From positions 76,706,698 to 76,770,697 of the forward strand of contig OX375877.1 in the NCBI GenBank assembly GCA_947359465.1: a stretch of 64,000 nucleotides of DNA, read 5' to 3'. The notes beneath the pieces were generated by a model. It saw nothing but the letters and a program-made list of their open reading frames with translations, ran no database searches and was not told where the DNA came from. This stretch comes from Metellina segmentata (lineage: Eukaryota > Arthropoda > Arachnida > Araneae > Tetragnathidae). Numbering within the stretch: position 1 is the first letter of the stretch; the number at the start of each line of letters is the position of its first letter. A program made the translations under genes and the position numbers. Shown here one piece after another: positions 10,051 through 20,819 of the stretch.

Positions 10051-10999
10051 CCTTGAGCTAGACGTAGGATTTAAAAAAAATTATTTCAAAGAGCTTATTG
10101 GAAATTAAACAACTTGGAGCTAAAATTATGAAGCTATTTATTAAAATGAAATAACAACGAAATAAATTGCTCATAAACACACTAGATTGTTCTTTGTAAT
10201 TAATAGCAATCAAATCAGTAAAATTAAAAATTACTAATGAAAAGGATGAGCCTGGTGTTCTACTAATTTGTCTATTAAATTCTATTTTCATCATTGCATC
10301 CTTATATCTCCACAGATAAATGTTTAGTCAGTTATTCTTTTAAGTTTAAAAAATCAATAACAATACATCACGAGTTAGTCTATGGTCAAGTGGATAAATG
10401 TTTACTTGAAACATTTTTAGACAACAAACTTTTTTAGCATTTCATTTCTAACGCTTGATCCTCAATGCTCCCTATTTCCCCTAGGTTGAGCATTGTCCCT
10501 CAAGATTTCTTCAGTGCTTGCAGGGGGGGGGTGGCAGTAAACCCACTTAGGGAAACTATGCTTTATAGAATAGAAACAGTCAACCATGTTAAACAATGAC
10601 GTACATATTCTAAAATTGTAAGTACTCATGTTATAGCTGCTCATAAGATAGAATACACTGAAATCTAGTATGTAAGTTCATCATCTTGCCAAAACAAATT
10701 CCAAAATTAGGAAAAGTGTATTTGTAAGAAATTGTAGTGTAACCAAGACCGAATATTTTGGTTTTATTAAATAATCCGCAAAAACACTAGTCCTTTTTTT
10801 TTTTTTAATTTAATTTTCTGTCAAATAAATCTATAATGTAGACAAAAAATCTAAATATATTTAAAATTATGAATCATTTAGTTTATTTATAAATAGAGAC
10901 AACCTGTATTTTGTGTGTCTTTTCTAATGTATTGTGAATCTTTTACATTATAAATATATTTATTTACATAGATTTTTGTATTTCGCATTCCTTTTTTAG
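10051..10999 (+). other. Intron sequence, no gene recognised
   Basis: AT-rich intron ending at TTTTTTAG before the exon at 11000. It holds a G8 run at 10525-10532 and T-runs near 10795. Short frames here lack protein character. Confidence 0.5.
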
Positions 11000-11052
11000 A
11001 CCTTCTGCTAATCAATGCGCTGATCACATATTTTTTGTGGAAGAACCAACAG
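11000..11052 (+). CDS. CDK-like protein kinase, C-lobe exon C
   Basis: This 53-nt exon lies between CTTTTTTAG and the donor GTATTT. With the AG left from exon B it reads RPSANQCADHIFFVEEPTG: R-x-S/T-A-x-x-x-x-x-H-x-F-F, the standard end of a CMGC kinase domain. It stops one base into a Gly/Glu codon. Reading through the donor instead of splicing would add a few residues and stop at 11064, so a short alternative end cannot be excluded. The next in-phase candidate exon in the window is at 63663. Confidence 0.75.
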
Positions 11053-11119
11053 GTATTTTATGTTAATTTGTTATAGTTAGTTTTTTGTTGTGATTAAATT
11101 TTAATAATGCTTTAACTTA

Positions 11120-12185
11120 TCTACTATTTATTATAAAAATAAGTGTTTCTCTGTGTGTGTGTCTGTATGTATGCACTGTCCTTACAAATGTATGGCACTT
11201 ACAGTAATGAAATTTAGCACACAGTTAGTCTAAATTGTTTAAAATTTAATCTAGAAAATTTTTTAGTTAATTTTTATGGCATTTAATTATTATTTTCTTT
11301 GTAATGGCAACAGTATAAAGAGATCACCGATTCTAATTAATTTTTTCCCCTCCATTTTCGGAGCAATGATTTCAGTGGACTAACAAAACAAATAAACAGT
11401 TTTATCTGAAGTTCTATTGTTCTGTTTCCTATCTCCTGGATTGTTAAAGGTAGAGCAAATGTGGAAAATTTTACATCAAATCGATACCTAAAAATGGGAT
11501 TTTCTTTAAATAAATAATTTTTCAATTGTAACTTTTATTTTATCAGTATGAATATGGGCATATTAAGCAATGACATCGCGATTTTTTTGTCCTTTGAATT
11601 CGTCTTCGTGATTGTTTTTGGTAGGTTGGTATTTAATCACACTGGACCACACAATGGACTTAACATCGCACTGGACCAACACAATGGACTTTTGCGATCG
11701 GTTTTGGAATTGCATTGAGGGTTGGAGAGCGTTATTGTTTTTTCTTTTTTATGGTAATGAAATTTGACACACAGTTAGTCCCATATTTTTGCAAATTATG
11801 TGTAACGTTTAAATTTTCAAATTTAATCTAGAATATTTTTTAATGAATTTATCAAATTAGTTTTTTCTGAAGGAATGATCCAATATGCCAGTGTCATAAT
11901 GTTTTTGAATTTAATGTGTCCAGCACGAATTTTAAATTTTAATTTATAAAATCAAAGCTGAATATATTCCCATATTTGTTTTACACTAAAAAAAATTAAC
12001 AATTAAGATTTCAGTTATATATATTAGTACTAACCGCTTCAAATTCGATATTCCCTGTGATGTAGATTTCTGAAGCAAACCAAATGTGAATGCGCAGCAA
12101 TCACCGGGGGTTGGCGGGGTAGTCACACCTGACCCCATGAAAATAACTGACACGGGCAATGCTGTGCTGGTCACACAGTGGTTAG
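11120..12185 (+). mobile_element. Non-autonomous Helitron
   Basis: It starts A|TCTACTATTTATTATAAAAA, followed by the family block AAGTGTTT...GTATGGCACTTACAG, and ends at a hairpin CTGGTCACACAGTGGTTAG|T. The start matches, in opposite orientation, ends at 34322, 48206 and 49177; the end matches that of the copy at 48612-49177 (GCCACGCAGTGGCTAG). The TC start, a subterminal hairpin and a CTRR-like end (here mutated to TTAG) placed between A and T define Helitrons. An inner block near 11740-11850 repeats the 5' part, so the copy may be a composite of two. No Rep/helicase coding is present. Confidence 0.75.
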
Positions 12186-12237
12186 TATTAATATAAATAA
12201 CTGAACTCTTAATAGTTAATTTATTTTATGTAAAATA

Positions 12238-15200
12238 CAGGGCTCCTAACACGTCACATTTTGTCACCTTTTTATTTTTTGACATTTTGTCACCTTTTCA
12301 GGGGTTTTAAGTACTTAAATTCTATTTGGAGAAGACAAATTTGTGGTGCGCAACTAAAAAAATTAATTTTCTCTATAAAAAAAACAGGGTTTGCACGAAT
12401 TTAATTTCGAAATGCGCGCTACGCTCCATCGCAAGAATGGATTCAAAAACATACCGTTTCAATTGTAAAAGGACACTTCACGTTGCCCGCGGTGTATTAG
12501 CAGCAAGTTCTGGAAATTTTCCCAAAGGAAAAGGTTATCAGTAAAACGAAGCGGCAAAGTTTAAGGGAAGCAGGGCCATCTGAATGTCCGACCCCTCTTA
12601 CCTAATTACCTAACTTGAGTGATAGAACCTTGAGTGGCATTTACGACTAACATTTTCCTATCATAGTATTGTGTGACGTATCGTTTGGTGCAAGATAGAT
12701 ATCACCGGTTGACAGGGTCGAACAAAAGGAGGAACCCTCTAGGAGGTCAGACGCTGACAGCTCGTAAATGGTGATCGATGCCAGTGGTTACTTAAAAGGG
12801 GGGATAACATCCTCCATACACAGATTTGAGGGCGGTTTCAACAGACCCAATTTATTTTTGGATTCTGGAATAAGACTAAAATGGAGAGGTCAAGAGGCCG
12901 GACGGATCAAGCTGATATTAACTCAACGTTAACCCAGGAGGAAAGGTAATGCGTTTAGTACCTTTATCATCACATGTTGCAGTTTCTATTGTGGGTCTGA
13001 TGATGTCTAGAAGGTATAGATACGTTAGGGTAAACTTTGAAAGGACGGTGGAATCTTCAATATGTATGATAATTTACACTCGAAGGTATCTTCGGCACAG
13101 TTTTTAAGGGATAGATCAGCAAACTCTCACACATTCAAAGTGCTCAAAGCTCCCCATCGAGAACCCCGACATTCCTGTTTACGGAACAGAGGCTATTCAT
13201 GCGCTGCTCTCTTTGTGGCACAGAAATGAGGGGATGGAAATCTTAATGGACTTCTGCCATATCTTCAGGAGTATGATATCTGAAAGATTTTAACCCCCTC
13301 CGTAACCAGAGAATGCAACATTTTCGGCCGTCTCTGTATCCAGAGGGTTAAATATTGAATGAGCGTTGCGAACGTATTGAAAATCGCAATCTGTTATCAT
13401 CGAAGTTGATTATTACAATTTCTTGAGTTTTTTTTAGTGAAAGTCAGTTTTTAAAAAGATTAATGACTCATTACTTTCTACCCGAAAAAAGAACTAATTA
13501 ACATTGGGACATGTAATATTCACGCAATACATAATATTTTACTAGTCTGAACTAGTTTTTACTATTCACAGATTTTTTAATCAGTGGCCTAAGCGTTGGT
13601 CAACATGCAAACAAATTCAAGAAGACTTTAAACTTCCCACTCACCATTTCATCAAGCATTGTTCAAGCAGGTTACCAAGCCTAAAGCCAGCTGCTGAAAG
13701 GTTGCTTGAACATTGGATTGCAGTGCAAAAGTATTTCCTTGACTACATTCCAATAAAAAAGCCAAACATGATACAAAGACCAGGCTACAAAAAAATTGTT
13801 CATTTACTTAGAAGAGAAACTATGAAGGCTGAGGCGATATTTGTCGTATCAAGTGCAAGTATATTTAATCATGTGACCAAATTTCTTCAGAAAAAGGAAC
13901 CTCTAATACATAACCTTCATTGAATTGTTGACAAGAACAATTTTGGGTAGGATCTACAAAGAGGAATTTATTCGAGATTTGAAAATGGATAAATTGGAAG
14001 ATATATGTCCTCAGTAACTGTTGCCTCTCGCTGATATTGTGATTGGAGATAAAATTTCTAGAGCGCTTCATAATGTGAAAGAGAAGGAAATTAATTAATT
14101 TTTTTCTAATGGCTCAGAAGCATTACATTGCCAGTGTTAAATATCTTTTGAAGAAGTCCTCCTTCAGTTCATCTCTACTTAAAAGTTTATCCTGTCTTGA
14201 TCCTCTTGAGAGACTCAGTGGCGAGAGTGTGCGACAAGTATTAAAAGTTGCAAGAACAATTCCATGGGATGTCCAGACAGACATACTACTGGATGAGTGG
14301 AAATTACTCCAAAAAGAATTTGAGTAAGAAGGATCTAGAATGAAGCTTATCGATGTTTACTGGAACCAAGTTCTTCAGACTGCTAGACATTAGTGGTGTG
14401 GATCCTAAATACCCAGTTGTGTCAAAGCTATTGAAGGCTACTCTGTCACTTTCTCATTGTAGTGTTGACATTGAACGTGGCTTCTCAGCCTCAGGAAGAG
14501 CTTTGACAGGAGACAGAGCATCAATGTCAGAATGCACACTCAATGCATTGATGACAGTTAAAAGTAGCTTGCCAAATTTTGACAATCAACCTTATTTGGT
14601 GCCAATCACATCAAAGCTAATGGATATGGGAAGGGTTGCATATAAAGCCTACAATGCCTATTTAGAAGATATAAAACGTAAGGCATAAGAAAAATTAGAG
14701 GACAAAAAGAAAAAGATAGACTAAGCAGAGAAAAAAAAATTTTAAGCAGCCGGCAAAGAAAAGAAAGGTGATAGAAGAAGAACGAAAACTTAAAATTATA
14801 CATAATGAAGAGGATGAGGCATTGGACAGTGCTTCAAAATTATTGAAGGAAGCCAATGATAGGCTCATGAAGGCTATAAAAATAAAGATTTTAAGGCAGC
14901 AGCACTTGCTCAGGCAATGATTGAAGGAGCTGCAAAAGTCTCAGATGATACTGGTCAGCAAAGACAGACTTTTTCAACAAAAAAATGATACATAATCTTT
15001 CAAAGAAAAGGAAGAAATTCTTCAAGCTGTGTCAAAAATGAACGAATTAAAAAATAATCATTAAGATTTTTTTTTTATGTTAATATTTTTAAATGATGTA
15101 CTTTTTAAATGAAGAAAATAAAAGTATTTTTCCAAAGAAAGGATAAGGGAGGATCTTTTTATTTTCTATCTTTATCCTTGAATAAATTTCGCATTATTGT

Positions 15201-15320
15201 TATTTGTCACTTTTTTTTTTGCTCGATTTGTCACCTTTTTCTGCTTGATTAGTCACTTTTTGTCACCTTTTTGGTTAAATTAGTCACTTTTTTAGACCTT
15301 GAAACCTGTTAGGAGCCCTG
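12238..15320 (+). mobile_element. Decayed hAT-type transposon with 14-bp TIRs
   Basis: Perfect 14-bp inverted ends, CAGGGCTCCTAACA and TGTTAGGAGCCCTG, enclose 3083 bp that contain a broken hAT transposase on the plus strand. Both ends carry subterminal copies of GTCACCTTTTT-like motifs (two at the left near 12263-12300, about five at the right near 15205-15295), the kind of array hAT transposases bind. The flanks do not give a clean 8-bp duplication (gtaaaata against aaaataaa), so the target duplication is lost or the ends were rearranged. 12540-13440 has no recognisable coding and may be a foreign insert. Confidence 0.85.
13570..15000 (+). pseudogene. hAT transposase relic
   Basis: Fragments in several frames read as a hAT transposase from the catalytic-region side to the C-terminus. 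LLEHWIAVQKYFLDYIP with MKAEAIFVVSSASIFNHVTK comes first (13700-13920). Then comes a dimerisation segment at 14353-14688, where SLSHCSVDIERGFSASGRAL matches the usual S-x-x-x-x-x-x-E-R-x-F-S core. A charged coiled-coil tail (14690-15000) ends in KAAALAQAMIEGAAKVSDD. Stops at 13921, 14325 and 14688 and several frameshifts make it inactive. An N-terminal BED-type finger may survive around 12330-12560 but is too degraded to claim. Confidence 0.85.
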
Positions 15321-15474
15321 AAAATAAATATGGGAATATATTCAGCTTTGATTGTATTTCAAGAAAAACTGAATTAATGATTTCTCAATGTATGTCTCTT
15401 CTTGTCTTATTTCTCTTTGTCAACAGTATTTGCAAGTAATTTTTTTTTCATTCAAATCTTCTGCATTTGAATAT

Positions 15475-16090
15475 TTAATTGGCATTTCTGGCTATCCACT
15501 GAAGCTTATTGATGTAAGAATCATAAATTTGAAATTTTGTTTCACAAATTTCAATGAAAAATGAGAGTGCCTGACACAGAAAATCCCAGTCTCCCTTTTT
15601 CGAAATTAAAATGTCGTTCATTAACTCAGTCATTTCAAGGGGAAATTCGTGCCCAAAGCATTGAAACCAATCGCATAACTCTGATTTTGACGACTGTAAA
15701 GGTAATTTTGTCAAAGTCGACCAGGGTTTGTTTTTCACAAAATCAATTAAAAGTTTCTCTCTTCCAATGAAATAAAAAAAAGATAGTTTAAAGCCATGTC
15801 TTCAAATCAATCTTGCTTCCACTAAACTGCACTTGAAGTAATTAATAGTGCAGTAAAAAGAAATGAAACAAAGGTGTTGAAAGATTCTCTGTAGAGAATA
15901 TAATAAAAGGTAGAAAAGTTCCACACCCACTCGACCCTAAGAAACTGAAGATATTGAAAAATGTCCTCTTCACTAGTGTTGCATATGCTACCTGTCCCTT
16001 GCCACAACTATGATCTTGGTGTGTAGACTTACCCTCCATCAAGCTGTCTTGCTCATGAGCTTTAAGAACTGGCAAAAAAGAATTACTCAT
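15475..16090 (-). pseudogene. Broken coding remnant, unrecognised family
   Basis: Minus-strand pieces in three frames look protein-like. An ATG at 16090 opens MSNSFLPVLKAHEQDSLMEG and runs on to FFNIFSF. Another frame gives RVEWVWNFSTFYYILYRES. A third (15738 to 15478) gives LTKLPLQSSKSELCDWFQCF and a hydrophobic helical run to YINKLQW. The codon-like composition is more balanced than in surrounding AT-rich DNA. Just upstream on the minus strand (16180-16240) are CpGs and a CCAAT-type TGATTGGCT. It could be a retrocopy, a decayed host gene or an unfamiliar transposon gene. I do not recognise it. Confidence 0.35.
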
Positions 16091-17039
16091 TCTCCAAAGC
16101 TTTCAACTCATGAGAATGATGTATAAGCAAGTTTAAGTTTACAATTTCTGGACCAATATAAACAATATCACATGATCATGAGGAGACGGTAGTAGCCAAT
16201 CACAGCGAGCGTCTCATTTTAATCCCTGGATCACTTAACACGCCATTTTAGAATACCGTTTTTGACAATCCTCAAGTTAACTCTTACCCGCGAATCAACT
16301 AATCCTCAAGTTAAATCGAGACTTGTGAATATGGCTGTTAATGTTTAGGGTCACACAAGTTCCGATTTTCTAGCACTAACAGTGACCTGTTTGCAACCCT
16401 GTATTTCACAAATTTAGAATTTTTTAGGTCGTTACATTTTTTAAACAAAGATCTCTTAGGAAACATCAGAATTTAATTTAATAGCCATCACTGCTGAATC
16501 TGAGAGATTGACAAAATAGAAAACTTTCCAATTTGCTACAAATTTCAAGTTGCTTTGGTTTTTCTCTAGAAATAGAAAGACAATATTAAAAATTATTCTC
16601 AATAAAGAGCTTTTCATAAAAAATGTAATGTCGTAATGTAGTGATTTTTTTTCAGCTCCTTTATAAAGAAAAATACATTTAAAATTTAAAATTATGGGAA
16701 AATACGATATCTCACTTTAAAGTTTACAAAATACTTTTTTTATTGCAGATGATAAAGAGTTAGAAGCTTCAATAATAAAAATAAATGCTATGTAAGAATA
16801 AAATATCTTTTATGGTGCACATGCAAAATTTCACATTAAATTTCTTTTTAAACTTTGGCTGAATCCAGAGTGTTCCACCAGTGAAATATTTAGATACAAA
16901 GTTCATTTTGTTAAAAAAGTCTTTTCAATTTGATTTTTACTTAGAAAATGTAAGTACTATTACATATGAATATTAAATACGTTTTGTAAATATTAAGCGG
17001 TATTAGATAGATAAACACTCTAATATGGAGAGTAAAAAA
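16091..17039. other. Non-coding DNA, short CpG-containing patch
   Basis: 16170-16360 is less AT-rich than its surroundings, with CCAAT-like and direct repeats of AATCCTCAAGTTAA at 16268 and 16302. The remainder is AT-rich and featureless. Confidence 0.45.
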
Positions 17040-17330
17040 GATTTTAAACATCGTTGTTATACCCCGCTTCTCTCAGTTTCCACTTATCTGGTGTCGGTGT
17101 GGTAATGTTTGCCAGATGATACCATGTTCCCTTCTCTCCAGATGAACTGACATCCATAATCCATCATTAGGCTGAAGCGACTCATCAGTGAAGAGTTCCG
17201 TTCTGGCCATCAGGCAAATAGTTCACCTTTATGTAAATGTCTGGTCACAGTGAACTGATACTGTGCATCCTAAGGTCATCTGCAGTTGCTTTGCAATATT
17301 GCCTGTAGTCTGGAGGCAAACTCTTTTGGC
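17040..17330 (-). pseudogene. Tc1-like transposase fragment
   Basis: On the minus strand, pieces match the middle of Tc1 transposases: ELFTDES (the second catalytic region normally reads LFTDESRF) and then, in a shifted frame, FIWREKGTWYHLANI, which corresponds to the usual WRERGTRYHPSNI. Frameshifts and stops separate them. The fragment joins directly to a headless SINE-1 body at 17331. Confidence 0.65.
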
Positions 17331-17485
17331 CTGGATGTTTGTAAGTGTATGGTGTAGAGGCTGCTGGTGCACATAAATCTGTTGTGGCCAAAAGTCTTCA
17401 CGTTGGGTTGGTGTGGAAGTTTGGAGAGTGAGGTGCCAGCTCAGATGTTGCCTCGTAATCTGACCATGGCTCAAAATTATGTGGC
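17331..17485 (+). mobile_element. SINE-1 body without tRNA head
   Basis: GGATGTTTGTAAGTGTATGG onward aligns with the body of the complete SINE at 53030-53351, up to the TCTGACCATGGCTCAAAATTA block. The tRNA-derived head is absent, and the start coincides with the head/body boundary of full copies. Confidence 0.75.
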
Positions 17486-18818
17486 GATACACAGGATGGC
17501 TTAAGCTGGGACGGTTGACCTCATCATCATTTTCCTTTGGTGACCACATCCAACCTTTCTAAGAGCTGTTGCTAATTGTTTTAAAGGTCTCCTATGCATG
17601 CGAAACAATGCTATGGGCCATATTAAACTCTAAAGCTTGCCAATTATTCGATCACATCAAATTATGTAAATGTGTCCTACTAGACATTGTATTGTGTTGA
17701 ACATAATAATAATTCACTTGAACCTCTTACAATGACAAACACACTTGCTTTCCACTTCCTTAACTTACTTTGAGAAGCTGCTTTATTCAAGTCCAGAGTT
17801 ATCACTGGATGTGCTTTATCACTGTTTGGAAATATGCATCATTGCCAATCATCTATCATTATGCAAATCACTGTAAGGTTTTATGTTTCATTTTTCATCT
17901 GATGTAATATTGTCAGTCCTTAAGTTTTTCATTCCAGTGTATATGGTATGCAAGTTCTTCATAAAGGTATGACTTACACAAGAAGACAATTATATAATTC
18001 ACAAAGGAGCCCAAATGATCCATAATCCTCTTCCTCAAATTCTAACCACTCCAGACAATTTTCTAGTTACAACTCCGCCTAATCTTTCATTGTTAGCTTT
18101 TTACTGTTACATTTGCTGGTAGGACCCTGATGACTTGCACAAGTTTTTAACTCGCAAGATTCCATTTGAGAAATTATTGATTGTTGTATACAAGTATTAT
18201 TTAATTCCTGCGTCTCTTTTTGATTTTTTTTTTTTTTGCTTCTAGCATGCAAGATGGATGAGCTAGTAGATTGTGTTAACATTTTCTTAAGTGGACAAAC
18301 AGCCCAAGAGTTTCAGACAAAAGAAATGTCAAACAAGAAAGTTTAGACAAGAAGGTTTCAGACAGAAGAAATGGAGACATGAAAAGGCTTGACATATATT
18401 AAATAGGATATGAACTGTTGGTCATTTCTTGAACTGTTTACTTTGTATATTGAAACATTAATCATCTGTATACTTTCATTCACCATTCATATAAACTGAA
18501 ATTTTAATAATATAATTTTGATTTTGTGTCATTAAGAATCCAAATCCCAAATATGGTAATTCAAGACTCTTAATAGTAAAGTATTTGGTTGTAAATTGAA
18601 ATTGGCTTAAGTCTTTAATGTTATCATAACTAAATGCTTCTCAAAACCATGTATGTTGCATTGCAATCTGGGACCAATTAAAATGAATCATGAACATTTT
18701 TATGGTTGGAAATAAGTACACTTAGCATTTCACTAGGCATTCATTAAGACATTTTTGTACATTATCTATAACTACAGATAAAAATTAACCTCCTATTCAT
18801 GTATCATTCAAAAAAGAT
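17486..18818. other. AT-rich DNA, no feature recognised
   Basis: No coding character or terminal repeats. A motif around AGACA(A)GAA(G/A)...TTTCAGACA repeats loosely at 18310-18380. A T13 run lies near 18225. Confidence 0.45.
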
Positions 18819-18831
18819 ACTATTTTGAGAG

Positions 18832-19042
18832 AATAGAAGCTATACGCCTAGCAACCTTTGAGTTGCAGGTGGTGTAGGTTCAATTCCTGGCAGGTGCATT
18901 CCTCCATGGGTGTATTTCTGTCTTCTGTGTCAGTAAAACCTTCATTGTGTGTGTCTGTTTATTACTGGATATTGTATGTCTTGTGTCTGGCACAGCATGT
19001 CCAAATATGGCCCTTGCACCATAAAATCCAAAAAACCAACCA
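18832..19042 (+). mobile_element. SINE-2 (tRNA-derived), 13-bp target duplication
   Basis: The element holds a B-box-like GGTTCAATTCC (18880s) and the family body GCATTCCTCCATGGGTGTAT...CTTCATTGTGTGTGTCTG, ending CCCTTGCACCATAAAATCC. It is flanked by perfect 13-bp duplications ACTATTTTGAGAG at 18819-18831 and 19043-19055. The head is shortened compared with the copy at 55775-55972. Confidence 0.85.
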
Positions 19043-19130
19043 ACTATTTTGAGAGGGAAACACCTTAAAATTCATATGCATAGGATTTAAATAAAAAGTG
19101 TATTTTTAAATTATAATCTTAGCCAGTCAA

Positions 19131-19178
19131 ACTGGGCATCATAATTGATATTTATAACACCCAATTCTGATGCCCAGT
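19131..19178. repeat. Inverted repeat, 17-bp arms
   Basis: ACTGGGCATCATAATTG and CAATTCTGATGCCCAGT form arms with one mismatch around a 14-nt loop. No element boundary was identified. Confidence 0.7.
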
Positions 19179-20306
19179 ATTTAGTTCATATTAATATTTA
19201 AGCTCCTGTACAACCCAGCCTTTCAACTTGTCATCAAGAAGAGGAAAGCAGGAGCACCAAGTGTCTAGCAGGGCTGCAGCTTTATTTAAACTAAGTACAT
19301 TATTAAAATTTTAGATTTTGAATATTTCTGTAACATCTAAAATACATAATATTAATAACTAGGAGGCTCCGCCCCCTTCTCGCCTTCTTTCCACTCATTG
19401 ATTGCTACGCAATCCCATTTAGTGTGCTTAGCAAGCCATGACTTTCTGGGCTATGACGACACAGCGAGATTCATAAGACCAGGTAGAATGATCTGAAGTT
19501 TCATCTCCGCGATGAACAATTTGTACACTGTCACGAAATTATGCTTTTCATTGCATCGAATTTATTTATGAACCAATTTTAAAAATAATCATATCATAAG
19601 AAAGAGTGCATTTTAAGCTTTCATGTGGTATTTTCAAATTTTAAACTAATAGTATTAAGGTATAGATATGACATTTTTAGTTTCCAATATCTAATTTTTG
19701 TTTTAAAAAAAGCAAAAACAAATTATAATTTGTTTTTCTTCACATAATTTTAACATTTTGTTTAATGTTTATTGGCTTGAAAAACCATATTTTTTAGTAC
19801 AAAATTGCTAGATTTTTACTTTTGCAATATAGTTTTATGAACTGCTATAAATCTAATACTAAATATACTTATCCTGACGATAAAAAATCAATTTTTTTTT
19901 TTTTAATATTCATTGATGATCAAAAGTAATACCAAAAGCTTCATGTAATATTAGTAACTTAGTTCATAAGGAATAATTATGCATAATGAGAGAGTGAGAA
20001 ATACAAAAAATATGTTAGGCATGATAAATTAGTGGTATAATGTTGCAATGCATATTAACTTTTCCTTTATTTCCATGTGTTATAAATTACATATTTTCAT
20101 TTTACAATGATAAAAATAGAAAAATCTTACATCAGCTAGCTAAAACTTGATTCCCGCTTATGTATCCTGTTTGTCTATGGCATTCCTTAAGCTCGCTGTT
20201 ATAAGAAGTTCAAATATGACAGAAAATAAGAACTTTCAAAGCCAAAATAAAACATTTTAAGTGATTTTTTATCTGGAAATAAGAGTGAAAATAAAGTTTT
20301 TGGCAG
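19179..20306. other. Non-coding DNA with one GC-richer patch
   Basis: 19365-19510 (AGGAGGCTCCGCCCCCTTCT onward) is GC-richer and looks like an old repeat fragment of unknown class. The rest is AT-rich with nothing recognised. Confidence 0.4.
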
Positions 20307-20314
20307 TTGTATAT

Positions 20315-20660
20315 TAGGGTGGGCCGAAAAACACTTTTTTTCGAAATCGCTATTCTAATAGTGCGGAAAGAGTTCTCTCTGCGTTCAATAAACATGGTGT
20401 AAAATATTTTTTTGATTGGATAATATCTTCTGCTCCCGCATCGCACTGGAATTATGGAAATTTGGGTGAAAATTGGAAATTTTTACTCGGCGTTGGAAAT
20501 ATAATTATTTTTCAATATTGCTGTTCCAATGGTGCGGAACAGGTGCCCACTGGGTTTAATAAGAATGGTGTAAAATATTTTTTAGATCGAATAGTATTTT
20601 CTGTTACCGCATCACAATTGAAATTTTGCTATTTTTTAAGAAAAGTGCACTTTTCTTGTC
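20315..20660. repeat. Left terminal inverted repeat
   Basis: Matches the complement of 22560-22902 throughout, including TCGAAATCGCTATTCTAATAGT and the CCCACTGGGTT block. It contains a twofold internal repetition. Confidence 0.9.
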
Positions 20661-20819
20661 TTTTCATGTTATCTGTATCTGACAGGAAATGAGAGGAGAG
20701 GGAGTTTCACAATTTACATAACTCCGCAGAAATATCTGAAGTAGATTTAAATCTTGACATTTACAAACCATCGACATAGAACCGTTTAAACTCTTACTGA
20801 TCCTAAGTACAAACAAATA

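Noticed and set aside
12326..12544. Possible BED zinc finger at the hAT N-terminus
   Set aside because: Cys/His spacing is not preserved, so it cannot be supported beyond its position in the element.
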